DNA from: Alkalihalophilus pseudofirmus
GTDB taxonomy: Bacteria; Bacillota; Bacilli; Bacillales; Bacillaceae_D
DNA length: 64,000 nt
Direction: 5' to 3'
NCBI RefSeq assembly: GCF_029094545.1
Contig: NZ_CP117835.1
Coordinates: 1,964,001 to 2,028,000, forward strand
The stretch's first letter is position 1, and each line of letters starts with the position of its first letter. The notes beneath the pieces were generated by a model. The model was not told the origin of the DNA. It saw nothing but the letters and a program-made list of their open reading frames with translations, and did not search any database. Below are positions 17,234 to 25,642 of this stretch, piece after piece. Position numbers and translations under genes: made by a program.

Positions 17234-18052
17234 ATGGAAATATCTAGCATGGGTAAGGAAGCAAATATTTATATTCAAGAGAACGTTGAAGAATTTAAAG
17301 AAATGCTGCTCTCAGAAGCGGTGAATGTATCAAGTAAGATCAGTGATATTTTAAAGACAGGCAACATTGATTTATTAAAAAATGCTCAACGACTAACTCG
17401 TTATGTCTTAGAGCAAGAAGATGATGAATTAATTTCTTTTGCTAATCAAGAAGGAGAAGCATGGGCCTCGCACTCTTTAACATTGTCATTAAAATTAGAA
17501 TGGGTACAGGCTATTAGAAGAACGATCTGGAAGTTTGTTAATGATTTGGATTCGACGAAAAGATTTACAGACTCGCGTAATGATTTCTTTGAATTAGAGA
17601 AGATGATCAATGACCGGATAGATCAGTTTCTTAACAACTTTTTCATCCGATATTCATGTTATAAAGATGAGATGCTGAATAAACAAAGGCAAATAGTAGA
17701 GCATTTGTCGGTACCGATTATTCCTGTGCAAGAACATGTATCCGTCTTACCTCTTATAGGAAGCGTCGATTCATATCGAATTCAAATCATTGAGGAAAAA
17801 GTGTTACACGAAATCGCTGAAGCGCGGATTCAAACACTTATTCTAGACCTTTCCGGAATAGCAGTAATGGAGAAAAATGTGATCGATCAATTAGATCAGA
17901 TTTTAGCAGGTGCTTCTATGATGGGATGTAAGGCCGTTCTTACAGGATTACGACCAGACCTTGTAAAGAATATGGTGAAAGCAGGAATTCGTTTTGAAAA
18001 TGATACAGACATTAGAGGAACGCTGCAAGAAACGTTAAAAGAATATCTATGA
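17234..18052 (+). CDS. RsbR-like STAS-domain stressosome protein
   Basis: 272 residues: a helical, globin-like N-terminal half and a C-terminal STAS domain (about 160-270) with PVQEHVSVLPLIGSVDSYR, TLILDLSGIAVMEKNVIDQ and GCKAVLTGLRPDLVKNM. This is the layout of RsbR paralogues, which form stressosomes and feed into sigma-B activation. It is not next to rsbS or rsbT, as is common for paralogues. A ribosome site AGGAGAGG precedes the ATG and a terminator follows the gene. Confidence 0.88.
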   Translation: MEISSMGKEANIYIQENVEEFKEMLLSEAVNVSSKISDILKTGNIDLLKNAQRLTRYVLEQEDDELISFANQEGEAWASHSLTLSLKLEWVQAIRRTIWKFVNDLDSTKRFTDSRNDFFELEKMINDRIDQFLNNFFIRYSCYKDEMLNKQRQIVEHLSVPIIPVQEHVSVLPLIGSVDSYRIQIIEEKVLHEIAEARIQTLILDLSGIAVMEKNVIDQLDQILAGASMMGCKAVLTGLRPDLVKNMVKAGIRFENDTDIRGTLQETLKEYL

Positions 18053-18106
18053 AATCAGCATGAACATAATAAATTCGCTCTGCTCCTAAATAACGCTGAG
18101 TAAATG

Positions 18107-18147
18107 AAAACACCGGACCATTGAGATGTGGATTCGGTGTTTTTTTA
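18107..18147 (+). terminator. Terminator of the RsbR-like gene
   Basis: AAAACACCG pairs with CGGTGTTTT, with an inner CCA/TGG step, and seven or eight U follow. Confidence 0.9.
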
Positions 18148-18199
18148 TGGTGCTTGTGTCCATTATGCAAGGAAAGTACCTTAAACATGGGGTATAGCA

Positions 18200-18300
18200 G
18201 ACTCGCCGCTGCTGAACTATGCTTCGCTTTCCGTGTGGAGCTGGTGAGCTTCCTCGGGCTTGGGCCCTGTGAGATCTCACCCCTGCTCTAGTCCACACGT
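18200..18300 (-). repeat. Extragenic palindromic repeat, copy 1 (inverted)
   Basis: On the minus strand this reads as a diverged copy of the element at 18390-18530. It shares a GAGATCTCACAGGG-type block, GAGGAAGCTC and CGGAAAGCGAAGC in the same order. Elements of this type recur in Bacillaceae genomes between genes. Confidence 0.6.
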
Positions 18301-18389
18301 GAGTCTAAGCATATTTCATCCGCTAAGTTATTTGATTCGTTAAGATCACTGAACTGCATCTTATAATGCGGGAGCACTTTACAACATCT

Positions 18390-18530
18390 TCGCTACGTTG
18401 ATTGGAGCGGAAGGTACGAGACTCCAGCGGGATTAGCGTTGACCATGGGAGACCCCACAGGAGCTAAAGCGACGAGGAGGCTCCCGGTCAGCCCGCGGAA
18501 AGCGAGTACCTGCAGCACAAATCAACAACT
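18390..18530 (+). repeat. Extragenic palindromic repeat, copy 2
   Basis: GC-rich block with GAGACTCCAGCGGGA, GGGAGACCCCACAGGAGC, CGACGAGGAGGCTCCCGG and CGCGGAAAGCGAGTACCTG. It differs in composition from the AT-rich surroundings and can fold into several hairpins. It lies head-to-head with copy 1 between the RsbR-like and DUF2200 genes. It resembles the interspersed repeats of Bacillus relatives. Confidence 0.7.
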
Positions 18531-18581
18531 AAAGTTAGGAGACTCATACCCCGCCCTTTTTAATCTTTTAGAGAATCTGCA

Positions 18582-18935
18582 TCAACCGCGCAATATTTTC
18601 TCCATCGCCTTCCCTCTTGCTAATTCATCAATCAGTTTATCCATATAACGGATCTCCTGCATCGTTGGCTCTTCAATGTTTTCTACTCGAATGCCGCAGA
18701 CTACTCCTTTGATCAGTTTCCGAGATGGGTTCATCTCAGGGGCTTCTGCTAAGAATGTTTCAAAGTCGGTCTCTTTCTCGATATGGGCATCTAACTCTTC
18801 TTGGCCGTACCCTGTTAACCAGCGGATGATTTCATCGACTTCTTCTTTTGTGCGTCCTTTTTTCTCGGCTTTTGCCACATAGCACGGGTAAACTTTTGCG
18901 AAGCTCATCGTATAGATCTTATGTTTAGTCGTCAT
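18582..18935 (-). CDS. DUF2200 domain-containing protein
   Basis: 117 residues starting [20 protein letters not shown] and containing [19 protein letters not shown] and [15 protein letters not shown], all characteristic of DUF2200. ATG 18935 follows GGGAGAG. The function is unknown. Confidence 0.85.
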   Translation of the reverse strand: MTTKHKIYTMSFAKVYPCYVAKAEKKGRTKEEVDEIIRWLTGYGQEELDAHIEKETDFETFLAEAPEMNPSRKLIKGVVCGIRVENIEEPTMQEIRYMDKLIDELARGKAMEKILRG

Positions 18936-19102
18936 AGAACTCTCCCTTACTCTTTTCTTTATTATAAATTGGATGGCAGGATGGTTCAATTAAAGATCTC
19001 CTATGGTGGAAAGAGATATTTCCTTTAATCTATTCCTTCATTTTCCTATAGATGTTATTATTTGTAAGTGAATAGTGTAATATTTATCAAGGAGGAAATG
19101 TT

Positions 19103-19300
19103 GTGAAATCTCGGCATGATCGAATACTGCTTTATATTGTATGTCTCCTTTTCCCTTTTATCGGATTGCTTTTAGCTCTCATTTGGCTAGGAGAGAAGGA
19201 CTCAGAGAAGAAAAAGATGGGGAAAATTTGCTTGCTTATGGCGGTTGCATCCTTCCCTTTTTATATCGTATTTACCACTATCATAAGCATTTCTACATAA
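19103..19300 (+). CDS. Small two-helix membrane protein
   Basis: 65 residues from GTG 19103 behind AAGGAGGAAAT. Two helices (LLYIVCLLFPFIGLLLALIW; ICLLMAVASFPFYIVFTTII) are separated by a charged loop GEKDSEKKKMG. No family was assigned. Confidence 0.65.
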   Translation: MKSRHDRILLYIVCLLFPFIGLLLALIWLGEKDSEKKKMGKICLLMAVASFPFYIVFTTIISIST

Positions 19301-19525
19301 GCACGACTTTTATTTGTATTGCATGAATGTTCTTCTTTTTCTTTGCAGATTTAATATATTAGCTAAATTGCAATAACTTGCTATTTTTTCCGTTTCCTGA
19401 TATGATAAAGAAGAATTATTTTTGTTCGGTGTAAAAGATAGTGTGAATATCATCTTTTCATCTTGATGATACTTTGAGCAAGGATAGTAATACAATGTGT
19501 GGTAACGCACTAGGAGGCAACAAAA

Positions 19526-19729
19526 ATGGAACAAGGTACAGTTAAATGGTTTAATGCAGAAAAAGGTTTTGGCTTTATCGAACGTGAAAGTGGAGACGAT
19601 GTATTCGTACACTTCTCTGCAATCCAAAGTGAAGGCTTCAAATCTTTAGACGAAGGCCAAAAAGTAACGTTTGACGTTGAGCAAGGTGCTCGTGGAGCTC
19701 AAGCCGCTAACGTTCAAAAAGCTGCTTAA
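19526..19729 (+). CDS. Cold-shock protein, CspA family
   Basis: 67 residues, a complete single cold-shock domain with both RNA-binding motifs, KGFGFI (RNP1) and VFVHFSAI (RNP2). It binds single-stranded nucleic acid and melts RNA structure. The 5' untranslated region is long and AGGAGG precedes the ATG, both usual for csp genes. A strong terminator follows. Confidence 0.97.
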   Translation: MEQGTVKWFNAEKGFGFIERESGDDVFVHFSAIQSEGFKSLDEGQKVTFDVEQGARGAQAANVQKAA

Positions 19730-19747
19730 TCTTAAATCGTATATATA

Positions 19748-19778
19748 AACAGGCTCTTTATATAGGGCCTGTTTTTTT
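19748..19778 (+). terminator. Terminator of the cold-shock gene
   Basis: AAACAGGC pairs with GCCTGTTT and is followed by seven U. A second hairpin, AAAATGGTTTCC with GGAAGCCATTTTT (about 19804-19836), may back it up. Confidence 0.9.
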
Positions 19779-19779
19779 A

Positions 19780-20300
19780 TGTTCTCTGTATAATACTCAA
19801 TAAAAATGGTTTCCTGATTTGGAAGCCATTTTTATAGGTGACCATATACTGTTACCAATTCGTTTTTCTCTTTTACGTAAAGAAGATAAACAATTTCTAT
19901 TCACTGTCTCAGTAGATGTAAATATCTCTTAAAGGTAGATGTGAGAATGATTGTTTTTCTTCTAGAAATAATGACTTAAATAATAAATTGTATACCTAAA
20001 ACAATGAAAGCCCTACCTCTCTTTCATCCTTACGGCTCCTTGTCCGTGCCAGTGTGAATCAGGATTGCAAAAATCAAGTGACTATTTTATCGAGTTATTT
20101 GATGAAGCTTCAAACGATCGTTAGAGAAATTTAAATATTAAAAATGGATTAGATTGTAGAAACAACAAAAGAGGTTAATGCTCTAAAGGTGAGTTGGAGA
20201 AGTTGAAGGTCTTTGAAAAGATATACTTCTAATAATAAACATATTCCCCCGAAAAATTAGGATGTTTTCGGGTGATGTAATACGTTATTTTAAATTAACC
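19780..20300. other. Intergenic stretch, no gene seen
   Basis: About 500 bases between csp and the CarD-like gene. Apart from the second hairpin near 19804-19836, no frame with a ribosome site or clear repeat was found. Confidence 0.6.
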
Positions 20301-20762
20301 TTAACAGAAAGTTTTTATTTGATTTTCAGTAATCCCTTTAATGAATCCCAGTTCACTAATCAAAAATTCATGTGCGTTATCTAACATTTTTTTTTCGCTT
20401 GTATTAAGTGCTTTTTCTTTCTTCATTTGCCTTAAATCACGAACAACTTCAGCACATTCTTGTAATTTACCTGTTTTTATTTTGTCCGTGTTCACTTTAT
20501 ACCTTTGTTTCCACGACAGTAAGCTATCTGATTCTCCATGTTGAAAAATGTGGATGATGTTTTTTATTGCAATTATGTCAGTAACAGGGCGTATATTTGA
20601 ACTTAATATTTTTCCCGTAGGAATCATAACTTGCATATTACCGATTAACATTTTTATAACATAATACTGTTGCTTTTCCCCTGAGATTTCCTTTTCTTCT
20701 ATGGCTTTAATTATACCTGCTCCGTGCATTGGATAAACTATATTGTCGCCAATTTGAAACAA
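20301..20762 (-). CDS. CarD/CdnL family transcriptional regulator
   Basis: About 153 residues. The N-terminal CarD_CdnL_TRCF domain reads FQIGDNIVYPMHGAGIIKAI and YYVIKMLIGNMQVMIPTGK; a helical DNA-binding C-terminal half ends LMLDNAHEFLISELG-like. Such proteins bind the RNA polymerase beta subunit and stabilise open complexes at promoters. TTG 20762 is chosen because GGAGGTG lies 6 bases before it and it gives the length I recall for the Bacillus protein. Confidence 0.85.
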   Translation of the reverse strand: MFQIGDNIVYPMHGAGIIKAIEEKEISGEKQQYYVIKMLIGNMQVMIPTGKILSSNIRPVTDIIAIKNIIHIFQHGESDSLLSWKQRYKVNTDKIKTGKLQECAEVVRDLRQMKKEKALNTSEKKMLDNAHEFLISELGFIKGITENQIKTFC

Positions 20763-20804
20763 ATAATCCACCTCCATATATGGTAACCTTCTTAACCTTA
20801 TCAT

Positions 20805-21154
20805 ATATGTTGTTTTTTATCAAATTTTTAATAATATCATAAATTCACTTTCAACGTCAACTACTTTTTCTTTGGAAAATAGAAAAAGAAAAAACAATAG
20901 AATCTTGTCGGATTACCACTAAAGGAAAGGTTAATTTTCCGGAGTATAAGAATGAAGGAATTGTTGCGCAGTATTTAGTTTACTATGTAATAAAAGAGTT
21001 AATGGCACCCTATAATTAGTAGGTGTGCAGCGGTAAACAACCTGCCATTCTTTGGTACACCTCTTTGGATTTAAGGAGTTGATCCAAGGCTAGAATACTA
21101 GCCGGAATACATACAATGACCAACAAGCTTAGATCCTCTCTGTCCGTAATTTTA
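20805..21154. other. Intergenic stretch with a possible coding remnant
   Basis: A plus-strand frame of about 50 codons (roughly 20865-21019, including ITTKGKVNFPEYKNEGIVAQ) ends at a TAG. It has no start codon or ribosome site and may be the tail of a lost gene. Nothing else was recognised. Confidence 0.35.
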
Positions 21155-21455
21155 ATCACTCACAAGTTCAACGGAAATCGTATGAACTTGCAAAGGGTAA
21201 GATTCCAACACAGCACCGTCATACTCAACAACCACCCGGTCACCAACCTGAAACGTTACAGCCAAGTTCACGTCCACCATATCACCATAACATAAGATCC
21301 CTTCTCCTCAATCGCAATAATCGCATTGTCATTATGGATGCTTTCGATCGTCCCTTTAAAAGCAGCATTTTGCATCTGACCCTCATTACTGCACGCTGCG
21401 AGCAGACAGCTGGTGAGCACAATGAATACCTATCATTAAATGTTTATACATAAAG
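21155..21455 (-). pseudogene. Decayed copy of the small lipoprotein gene at 22884
   Basis: The DNA aligns along its whole length with the lipoprotein gene at 22884-23192: matching blocks include GTCATACTCAACAACCACC, CATTGTCATTATGGATGC and CTGCACGCTGCGAGCAGAC. It has small deletions (one where the EEETF-coding part should be), and its start region is damaged. The two copies flank the SRAP and CBO0543-like genes, which points to a local duplication followed by decay. Confidence 0.85.
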
Positions 21456-21569
21456 CCACCCCTTCCCTTTTTATATTTTATTTTCGAGTATTATAAGCAT
21501 TTCTACATTATTGTAACGGTATATTCAACTTGAAAAAGCGGTGGTCTCTTAAAGACCACCGCTCAATCT

Positions 21570-22229
21570 TTATTCTGATAAAGACTTAATACATTCCTCA
21601 GATTCATTTCTCGGATTATTTACAAACGTTGAAACCTCGTGAGCATTCATATATTGAGTTGGATATGATTTAATAAGATCTTTTACTATTTCTTTATCTT
21701 CTATGGAAGGATCTAACCACACTTTTCTATCCTCATCCCCTAGAATGACTGGCATTCTATCATGTATATCTTTCATAAATTCATTCGGTGCAGTTGTTAA
21801 AATTGTGCAGGAAACGATCTCCTCATCCCCTGAATTCCATCGATCCCATAGACCGGCAAAGGTGAAGATACTGTCGTTTACAGTGATGCGATAGGGCTGC
21901 TTCGTTTCTTCTGTTCTCTTCCATTCATAAAAGCCATCTGCCACAATTAAACAACGCCTACTTTTCAGCAAACGTTTAAAAGCAGGCTTCTCATCCACCG
22001 TTTCACCGCGAGCATTAATCATTTTATACCCTATCTTAGGATCTTTCGCCCACGCGGGAACAAGGCCCCACCTCAAGTATCCAGCCTTCCTCTTCTCTCC
22101 ATCTGAAATCACGCTTAAGACAGGCTGGCTTGGAGCGATATTGAACCTTGGCTCGTAGTCATCTAATTGAACATCAAGCTGCTCTTCAATTTGTTCTTTC
22201 GTTGCGGTTAACGTAAACCTGCCACACAT
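21570..22229 (-). CDS. SOS response-associated peptidase (SRAP/HMCES family)
   Basis: 219 residues. Cys2 (MCGRFTL) is the catalytic residue that forms a covalent crosslink to abasic sites in single-stranded DNA. The INARGETVDEKPAFKRLLKSR, CLIVADGFYEWKR and DRMPVIL blocks complete the family signature. The protein shields abasic sites and its peptidase activity removes the crosslink or its own N-terminus. It stands alone on the minus strand. Confidence 0.95.
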   Translation of the reverse strand: MCGRFTLTATKEQIEEQLDVQLDDYEPRFNIAPSQPVLSVISDGEKRKAGYLRWGLVPAWAKDPKIGYKMINARGETVDEKPAFKRLLKSRRCLIVADGFYEWKRTEETKQPYRITVNDSIFTFAGLWDRWNSGDEEIVSCTILTTAPNEFMKDIHDRMPVILGDEDRKVWLDPSIEDKEIVKDLIKSYPTQYMNAHEVSTFVNNPRNESEECIKSLSE

Positions 22230-22276
22230 GAAATCACCTCTTTGGACTATTATACCTGGGGTTCTATTTAGTGAAT

Positions 22277-22756
22277 TCAGTAAGCATTTCGTTTATCCCT
22301 GTTCCTTTCAATCAAATGCTGCACACCATATAAGAGATAGGCTTTGTAATGAATATAGAAAAAGAATTGCACATAGTTTAGTCTTTTTAACTTGATGATT
22401 TTAATTTTCTTTAAAAAAGGCATGAATAAAAAGCTGAAAGCGGTGTTAGCCAGAGCATTAAGTAAAACAAACTTCTTAAAATTCCCGTATGAAAATTTAT
22501 GGAGCCAGACAGCAATTGGGATATAGGGGCCGATATCAAAGGGGAGTTCGTCTTTTATAAATGATCTCGGTTTATCATAAAACTCCCACCATCCTCGCAT
22601 GTGTCCATAGATATGGCTGATCGTTTCTAAAGTGGCTATGATAAAGCTGGAAGCAAAAAACCTTTTGAAATGCCGTTTGCCAATAAACAGTAATGAAACC
22701 CATGGAACTAAGATGATGATTAGATTAAAAATCATATGTCGTCTTGAAGTCTTCAT
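22277..22756 (-). CDS. CBO0543-like membrane protein
   Basis: 159 residues with four or five hydrophobic segments (FNLIIILVPWVSLLFIG; FFASSFIIATLETISHIYG; DIGPYIPIAVWLHKFSYG) and a basic C-terminus. It resembles the CBO0543 family of Firmicutes membrane proteins, which lack a known role. ATG 22756 has GCGAGGTG upstream. Confidence 0.6.
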   Translation of the reverse strand: MKTSRRHMIFNLIIILVPWVSLLFIGKRHFKRFFASSFIIATLETISHIYGHMRGWWEFYDKPRSFIKDELPFDIGPYIPIAVWLHKFSYGNFKKFVLLNALANTAFSFLFMPFLKKIKIIKLKRLNYVQFFFYIHYKAYLLYGVQHLIERNRDKRNAY

Positions 22757-22883
22757 ATATGGATACACCTCGCTTAAAAACAGTTGTCTTAGAGTACCCA
22801 AATGCGACATATATAATCCTATTCATAAACAATATAGAAGTTCTAATTCTTCTGTGAATGTTATGAATGCTTGGTATTTAATT

Positions 22884-23192
22884 TTAATTAATCAATTTGA
22901 TTGAAATCGTGTGCACTTGCAGCGGGTAAGATTCCATCACAGCCCCGTCATACTCAACAACCACCTGGTCACCAACCTGAAACGTCTCTTCTTCATTTAC
23001 AGCCAAGTTCACGCTCACCTTATCACCAGAGCTTAAGATCTCTCCTTTTTCAATCGCAATAATCGCGCTGTCATTATGGATGCTTTCAATCGTGCCTGTA
23101 AAAGCAGCATTTTGCATTTGATCTCCATTACTGCACGCTGCGAGCAGACAAACTGTGAGCAGCATGAATACTCTCATTAAGTGTCTATACAT
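22884..23192 (-). CDS. Small lipoprotein with a DUF3221-like domain
   Basis: 102 residues with a type II signal peptide ending in the lipobox LLAAC, so the mature protein should be lipid-anchored outside the membrane. The rest is a small beta domain (FTGTIESIHNDSAIIAIEKG; VGDQVVVEYDGAVMESYP) like DUF3221 proteins. ATG 23192 follows AAGGGGTGG. A decayed second copy lies at 21155-21455. Confidence 0.75.
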   Translation of the reverse strand: MYRHLMRVFMLLTVCLLAACSNGDQMQNAAFTGTIESIHNDSAIIAIEKGEILSSGDKVSVNLAVNEEETFQVGDQVVVEYDGAVMESYPLQVHTISIKLIN

Positions 23193-23297
23193 AAAGCCAC
23201 CCCTTAATTCTTTACTATATAACGTATTACGGCGGATAGATGTTTCAATTAGCATCAAAAAAAGCTCATGACTAGATGAGCTTTTTCCTCAATCCTC

Positions 23298-23498
23298 TTA
23301 TTTTTCTTTAAAAGCCAGGCCCTCTTCTTCAAGTGAAGCTCTCATCGTTGGCAGGGATGCTGGGCCAACGCCGTGGAGTTTTAGGATTTCTTTTTCTATG
23401 TAGGTTGAAAGCTTCTCCAATGTATCAATTCCTTCGTGAACTAAGGCGCTTCTTGCTGGTGAACTTAGCTTCGTTAGGAAGACGTTGTCTGATGCCAC
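23298..23498 (-). CDS. RNA polymerase alpha C-terminal-domain-like protein
   Basis: 66 residues forming a helix-hairpin-helix domain: LSSPARSALVHEGIDTLEKL then EILKLHGVGPASLPTMRASL. This is the pattern of the alpha-CTD that contacts DNA and regulators, but it is free-standing. GTG 23498 has a G-rich site upstream. These short proteins are common in Bacillus and have no assigned role. Confidence 0.8.
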   Translation of the reverse strand: MASDNVFLTKLSSPARSALVHEGIDTLEKLSTYIEKEILKLHGVGPASLPTMRASLEEEGLAFKEK

Positions 23499-23593
23499 TA
23501 TAGATCCCCCCTCGTCTACTATTTGTTCTTCAATTCTCTGGGATGTATGTACGTTGCTCCCTCATTATACAAAGAAACATGAACATACTCTAC

Positions 23594-24436
23594 TTATCTT
23601 TTTACTGCGCGCTCAGGGTTTGCAGGACCTTCATGTTCAAGTGCATCAAAAACAAAAGAAAACGATAATCGATCGTACACAATTCCTTGATGGCCAATTA
23701 AATTGAATCGGTAATAGTCTTGGATGGTGATATTTGATACCTGTTTTTCAGGACCATCTAGGAATGCAGATGTATAAGGAATCACAACTTGATCTGTTTT
23801 TGTAGAGATGACAGTATATGAGACATTTCCAGGTGTCTCGTTCCCTTTATTCAATTCCTCTAAGAACTCAGATCCAACGAGCTGCTGCTGGCAAGCTTTA
23901 CACGAGGTAAGATCTGCTGCTCCTGAATTAATCTGTTCTAATCCAAAAAATCCCGTTGTTCCATGGTTAGAAGGGACAAAAGCAATCAGATTCTCCACAA
24001 ATTTATCTCCGCCCAAAAACTTTAAATAGTATCTCGGCATCATCCCGCCTTGGCTATGACCTATAATATCGACTTTGTCTGCCCCCGTTAATTGCAAAAC
24101 ATTATCTACAAATTCATTCAACTCTATAGCTGACTCTTTAATATCACCTGTTGATGGTCCAGCGTGAGTTAACCCGTAATTCATTGCATAGACACAGTAT
24201 CCTTTTTTAGCAAGCTCGGGTGATAGAGTCAGCCAATTTTGAGCACTTCGTTCAAATGTCCCAGGCACCAAAATAACCGGGTTAGGCTTGTCTTCTGTCG
24301 GTTTGCACGAGGCAAGGTTTGCTCCCGGAGGCGGTGTTCCTTGTTCAAGCAAGAATGCCTCTCCAGCATTAAAATGATCAGGCAGAACAAAAAAGAAAGC
24401 GATTGCAATAAAGAGTTGAAACGAATATTTAACCAT
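23594..24436 (-). CDS. Secreted lipase/esterase, alpha/beta hydrolase (class 2 lipase family)
   Basis: 280 residues with an N-terminal signal peptide (FQLFIAIAFFFVLPDHFNA). The strand NPVILVPGTFERSAQNW, the nucleophile elbow GHSQGG (Ser about 130), a later Asp region (STKTDQVVIPYTSAF) and the GHQGIVYD histidine complete a Ser-Asp-His triad. Two cysteine pairs (including CKACQQ) may form disulfides, as in extracellular lipases. It probably acts on lipid esters outside the cell. Confidence 0.88.
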   Translation of the reverse strand: MVKYSFQLFIAIAFFFVLPDHFNAGEAFLLEQGTPPPGANLASCKPTEDKPNPVILVPGTFERSAQNWLTLSPELAKKGYCVYAMNYGLTHAGPSTGDIKESAIELNEFVDNVLQLTGADKVDIIGHSQGGMMPRYYLKFLGGDKFVENLIAFVPSNHGTTGFFGLEQINSGAADLTSCKACQQQLVGSEFLEELNKGNETPGNVSYTVISTKTDQVVIPYTSAFLDGPEKQVSNITIQDYYRFNLIGHQGIVYDRLSFSFVFDALEHEGPANPERAVKR

Positions 24437-24482
24437 CTAAAATTCCCCTTTTACATCATTTAAGCTGATCGTTCACACAAAA

Positions 24483-24524
24483 AAGCTCACAAAAATAACT
24501 GCCAGGCAGTATTTCAATGAGCTT
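24483..24524 (-). terminator. Terminator upstream of the lipase gene
   Basis: AAGCTCA pairs with TGAGCTT, with an inner ACTGCC/GGCAGT stem, followed on the minus strand by six U. It closes the unit that runs from 25600 to 24644. Confidence 0.8.
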
Positions 24525-24643
24525 CTCAACATCTCCGCGCAAACGATTAACTTACGTTTAAATATACAGAATATTTAGAATGGTGTCAAAGTGATTTATT
24601 CCCATGTACTATTTACTAGAAATGTGAGCCGAAATTTAAAACC

Positions 24644-24814
24644 CTACTTCCCCTTATTCATAAAAAATCCAATTAAAACCGTAATAAACCCAGCAGCAAT
24701 AAGAAGCTGCACCGCATTCGTCGGACCAGCATCCCAGCTTGAAGTATTCTGGATAAATAAACCTAAAAGCATAATCGAAATCCCTAGCAGCATAATCTTA
24801 ATTGGGTCTTTCAT
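24644..24814 (-). CDS. Small two-helix membrane protein (56 residues)
   Basis: ATG 24814 with GGGGG 7 bases upstream opens a 56-codon frame. The first helix is IKIMLLGISIMLLGLFI, a short NTSSWDAGPTNA loop follows, and the second helix is VQLLIAAGFITVLIGFFM. It sits 11 bases after the lipoprotein stop and before a terminator. The helix-loop-helix form is typical of short Bacillus membrane proteins. The function is unknown. Confidence 0.7.
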   Translation of the reverse strand: MKDPIKIMLLGISIMLLGLFIQNTSSWDAGPTNAVQLLIAAGFITVLIGFFMNKGK

Positions 24815-24825
24815 AAAATAGCCCC

Positions 24826-25245
24826 CTATTCTCTTTCTACTAGCTCACGAAGCTGCTTCGTTGTATTTGCATTAGTAACGTACGTCTCTTCAAAGTCAGC
24901 TAGATAGGAAAACACACTCTCCTCGCCTTCCTCACCAAGCCACACGTGTATTCCATGCAAAGGCCAATGCTCACCGTATGAAACGACGATGTCATAATCA
25001 GGAGCTGTTGTGATCTCTACTGGCCGCTTCCTTGCACTTGTAATGATCTGTTGAAAGGACTGAATGGCTGCTTCGTCTGAGTAGGTGTAGAGAATGTCAT
25101 CATTGATCATTCCACCTCCTCGTGAATAGGAGACATCAACTTGCTCGATGTTCTCGTCAAGCAACACCATCGGGTCACCGCGGTTAAGGCAGCCGGTTAA
25201 TAGTAGGGCTATTAGTAAAGTGATGATTGCAGCTGATCTTTTCAT
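24826..25245 (-). CDS. Predicted lipoprotein
   Basis: 139 residues with a signal peptide and lipobox LLTGC. The mature part is a mixed alpha/beta domain (VDVSYSRGGGMINDDILYTY; DYDIVVSYGEHWPLHGIHVW) without recognised family. It is co-directional with and close to the NTP pyrophosphohydrolase-like gene upstream. Confidence 0.7.
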   Translation of the reverse strand: MKRSAAIITLLIALLLTGCLNRGDPMVLLDENIEQVDVSYSRGGGMINDDILYTYSDEAAIQSFQQIITSARKRPVEITTAPDYDIVVSYGEHWPLHGIHVWLGEEGEESVFSYLADFEETYVTNANTTKQLRELVERE

Positions 25246-25276
25246 GTATGGTCCCTCATTTGCTTTGTCTTAACGT

Positions 25277-25600
25277 TCAATCTTCAACATCAACTAAATA
25301 AATCCTCTTCTCAAATCCGCCTCTTTCCTCAAACTTCAGCCTTCTTTGTGCTTCAATTTCTTCTGGACTTAGTTGATAAAGGTCACCTAACGCATGGATG
25401 ACCTCTACCAGATCGGCTAACTCCCCCAATATCTCCTCACGTGAATTGGCGTTTAAGACTTCATTCATTTCCTCCTTCAACTTCAAGCGAAGTTCTTGCT
25501 CAAACCTCTCTGCATCAAGTGTTTCCGTACGATAGTTTTTGCCAGATTTCTCGATGATCTGAGGGATGCGGTCTCTGATGAGTTTGTTGTATGTAGGCAT
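25277..25600 (-). CDS. Phosphoribosyl-ATP pyrophosphohydrolase-like (all-alpha NTP-PPase)
   Basis: 107 residues starting MPTYNKLIRDRIPQIIEKSG and carrying KLKEEMNEVL and EILGELADLVEVIHALGDLY. These supply the EExxE...ExxD metal-binding acidic pattern of MazG-type NTP pyrophosphatases. The group cleans unwanted nucleotides from the pool. It is adjacent to the defence island but also occurs elsewhere as housekeeping, so a defence role is not claimed. Confidence 0.85.
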   Translation of the reverse strand: MPTYNKLIRDRIPQIIEKSGKNYRTETLDAERFEQELRLKLKEEMNEVLNANSREEILGELADLVEVIHALGDLYQLSPEEIEAQRRLKFEERGGFEKRIYLVDVED

Positions 25601-25642
25601 CGGAAGTTCCTCCTTGTTCGGTTAAAATGCGAGTTCACATTG

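Noticed and set aside
19310-19627. 105-codon minus-strand frame over the cold-shock gene
   Set aside because: It is the antisense shadow of the CspA gene and its leader.
25277-25600. NTP pyrophosphohydrolase-like gene as part of the defence system
   Set aside because: Such MazG-like genes are common housekeeping genes. The spacing and neighbours (lipoprotein, small membrane gene) tie it to the other side.
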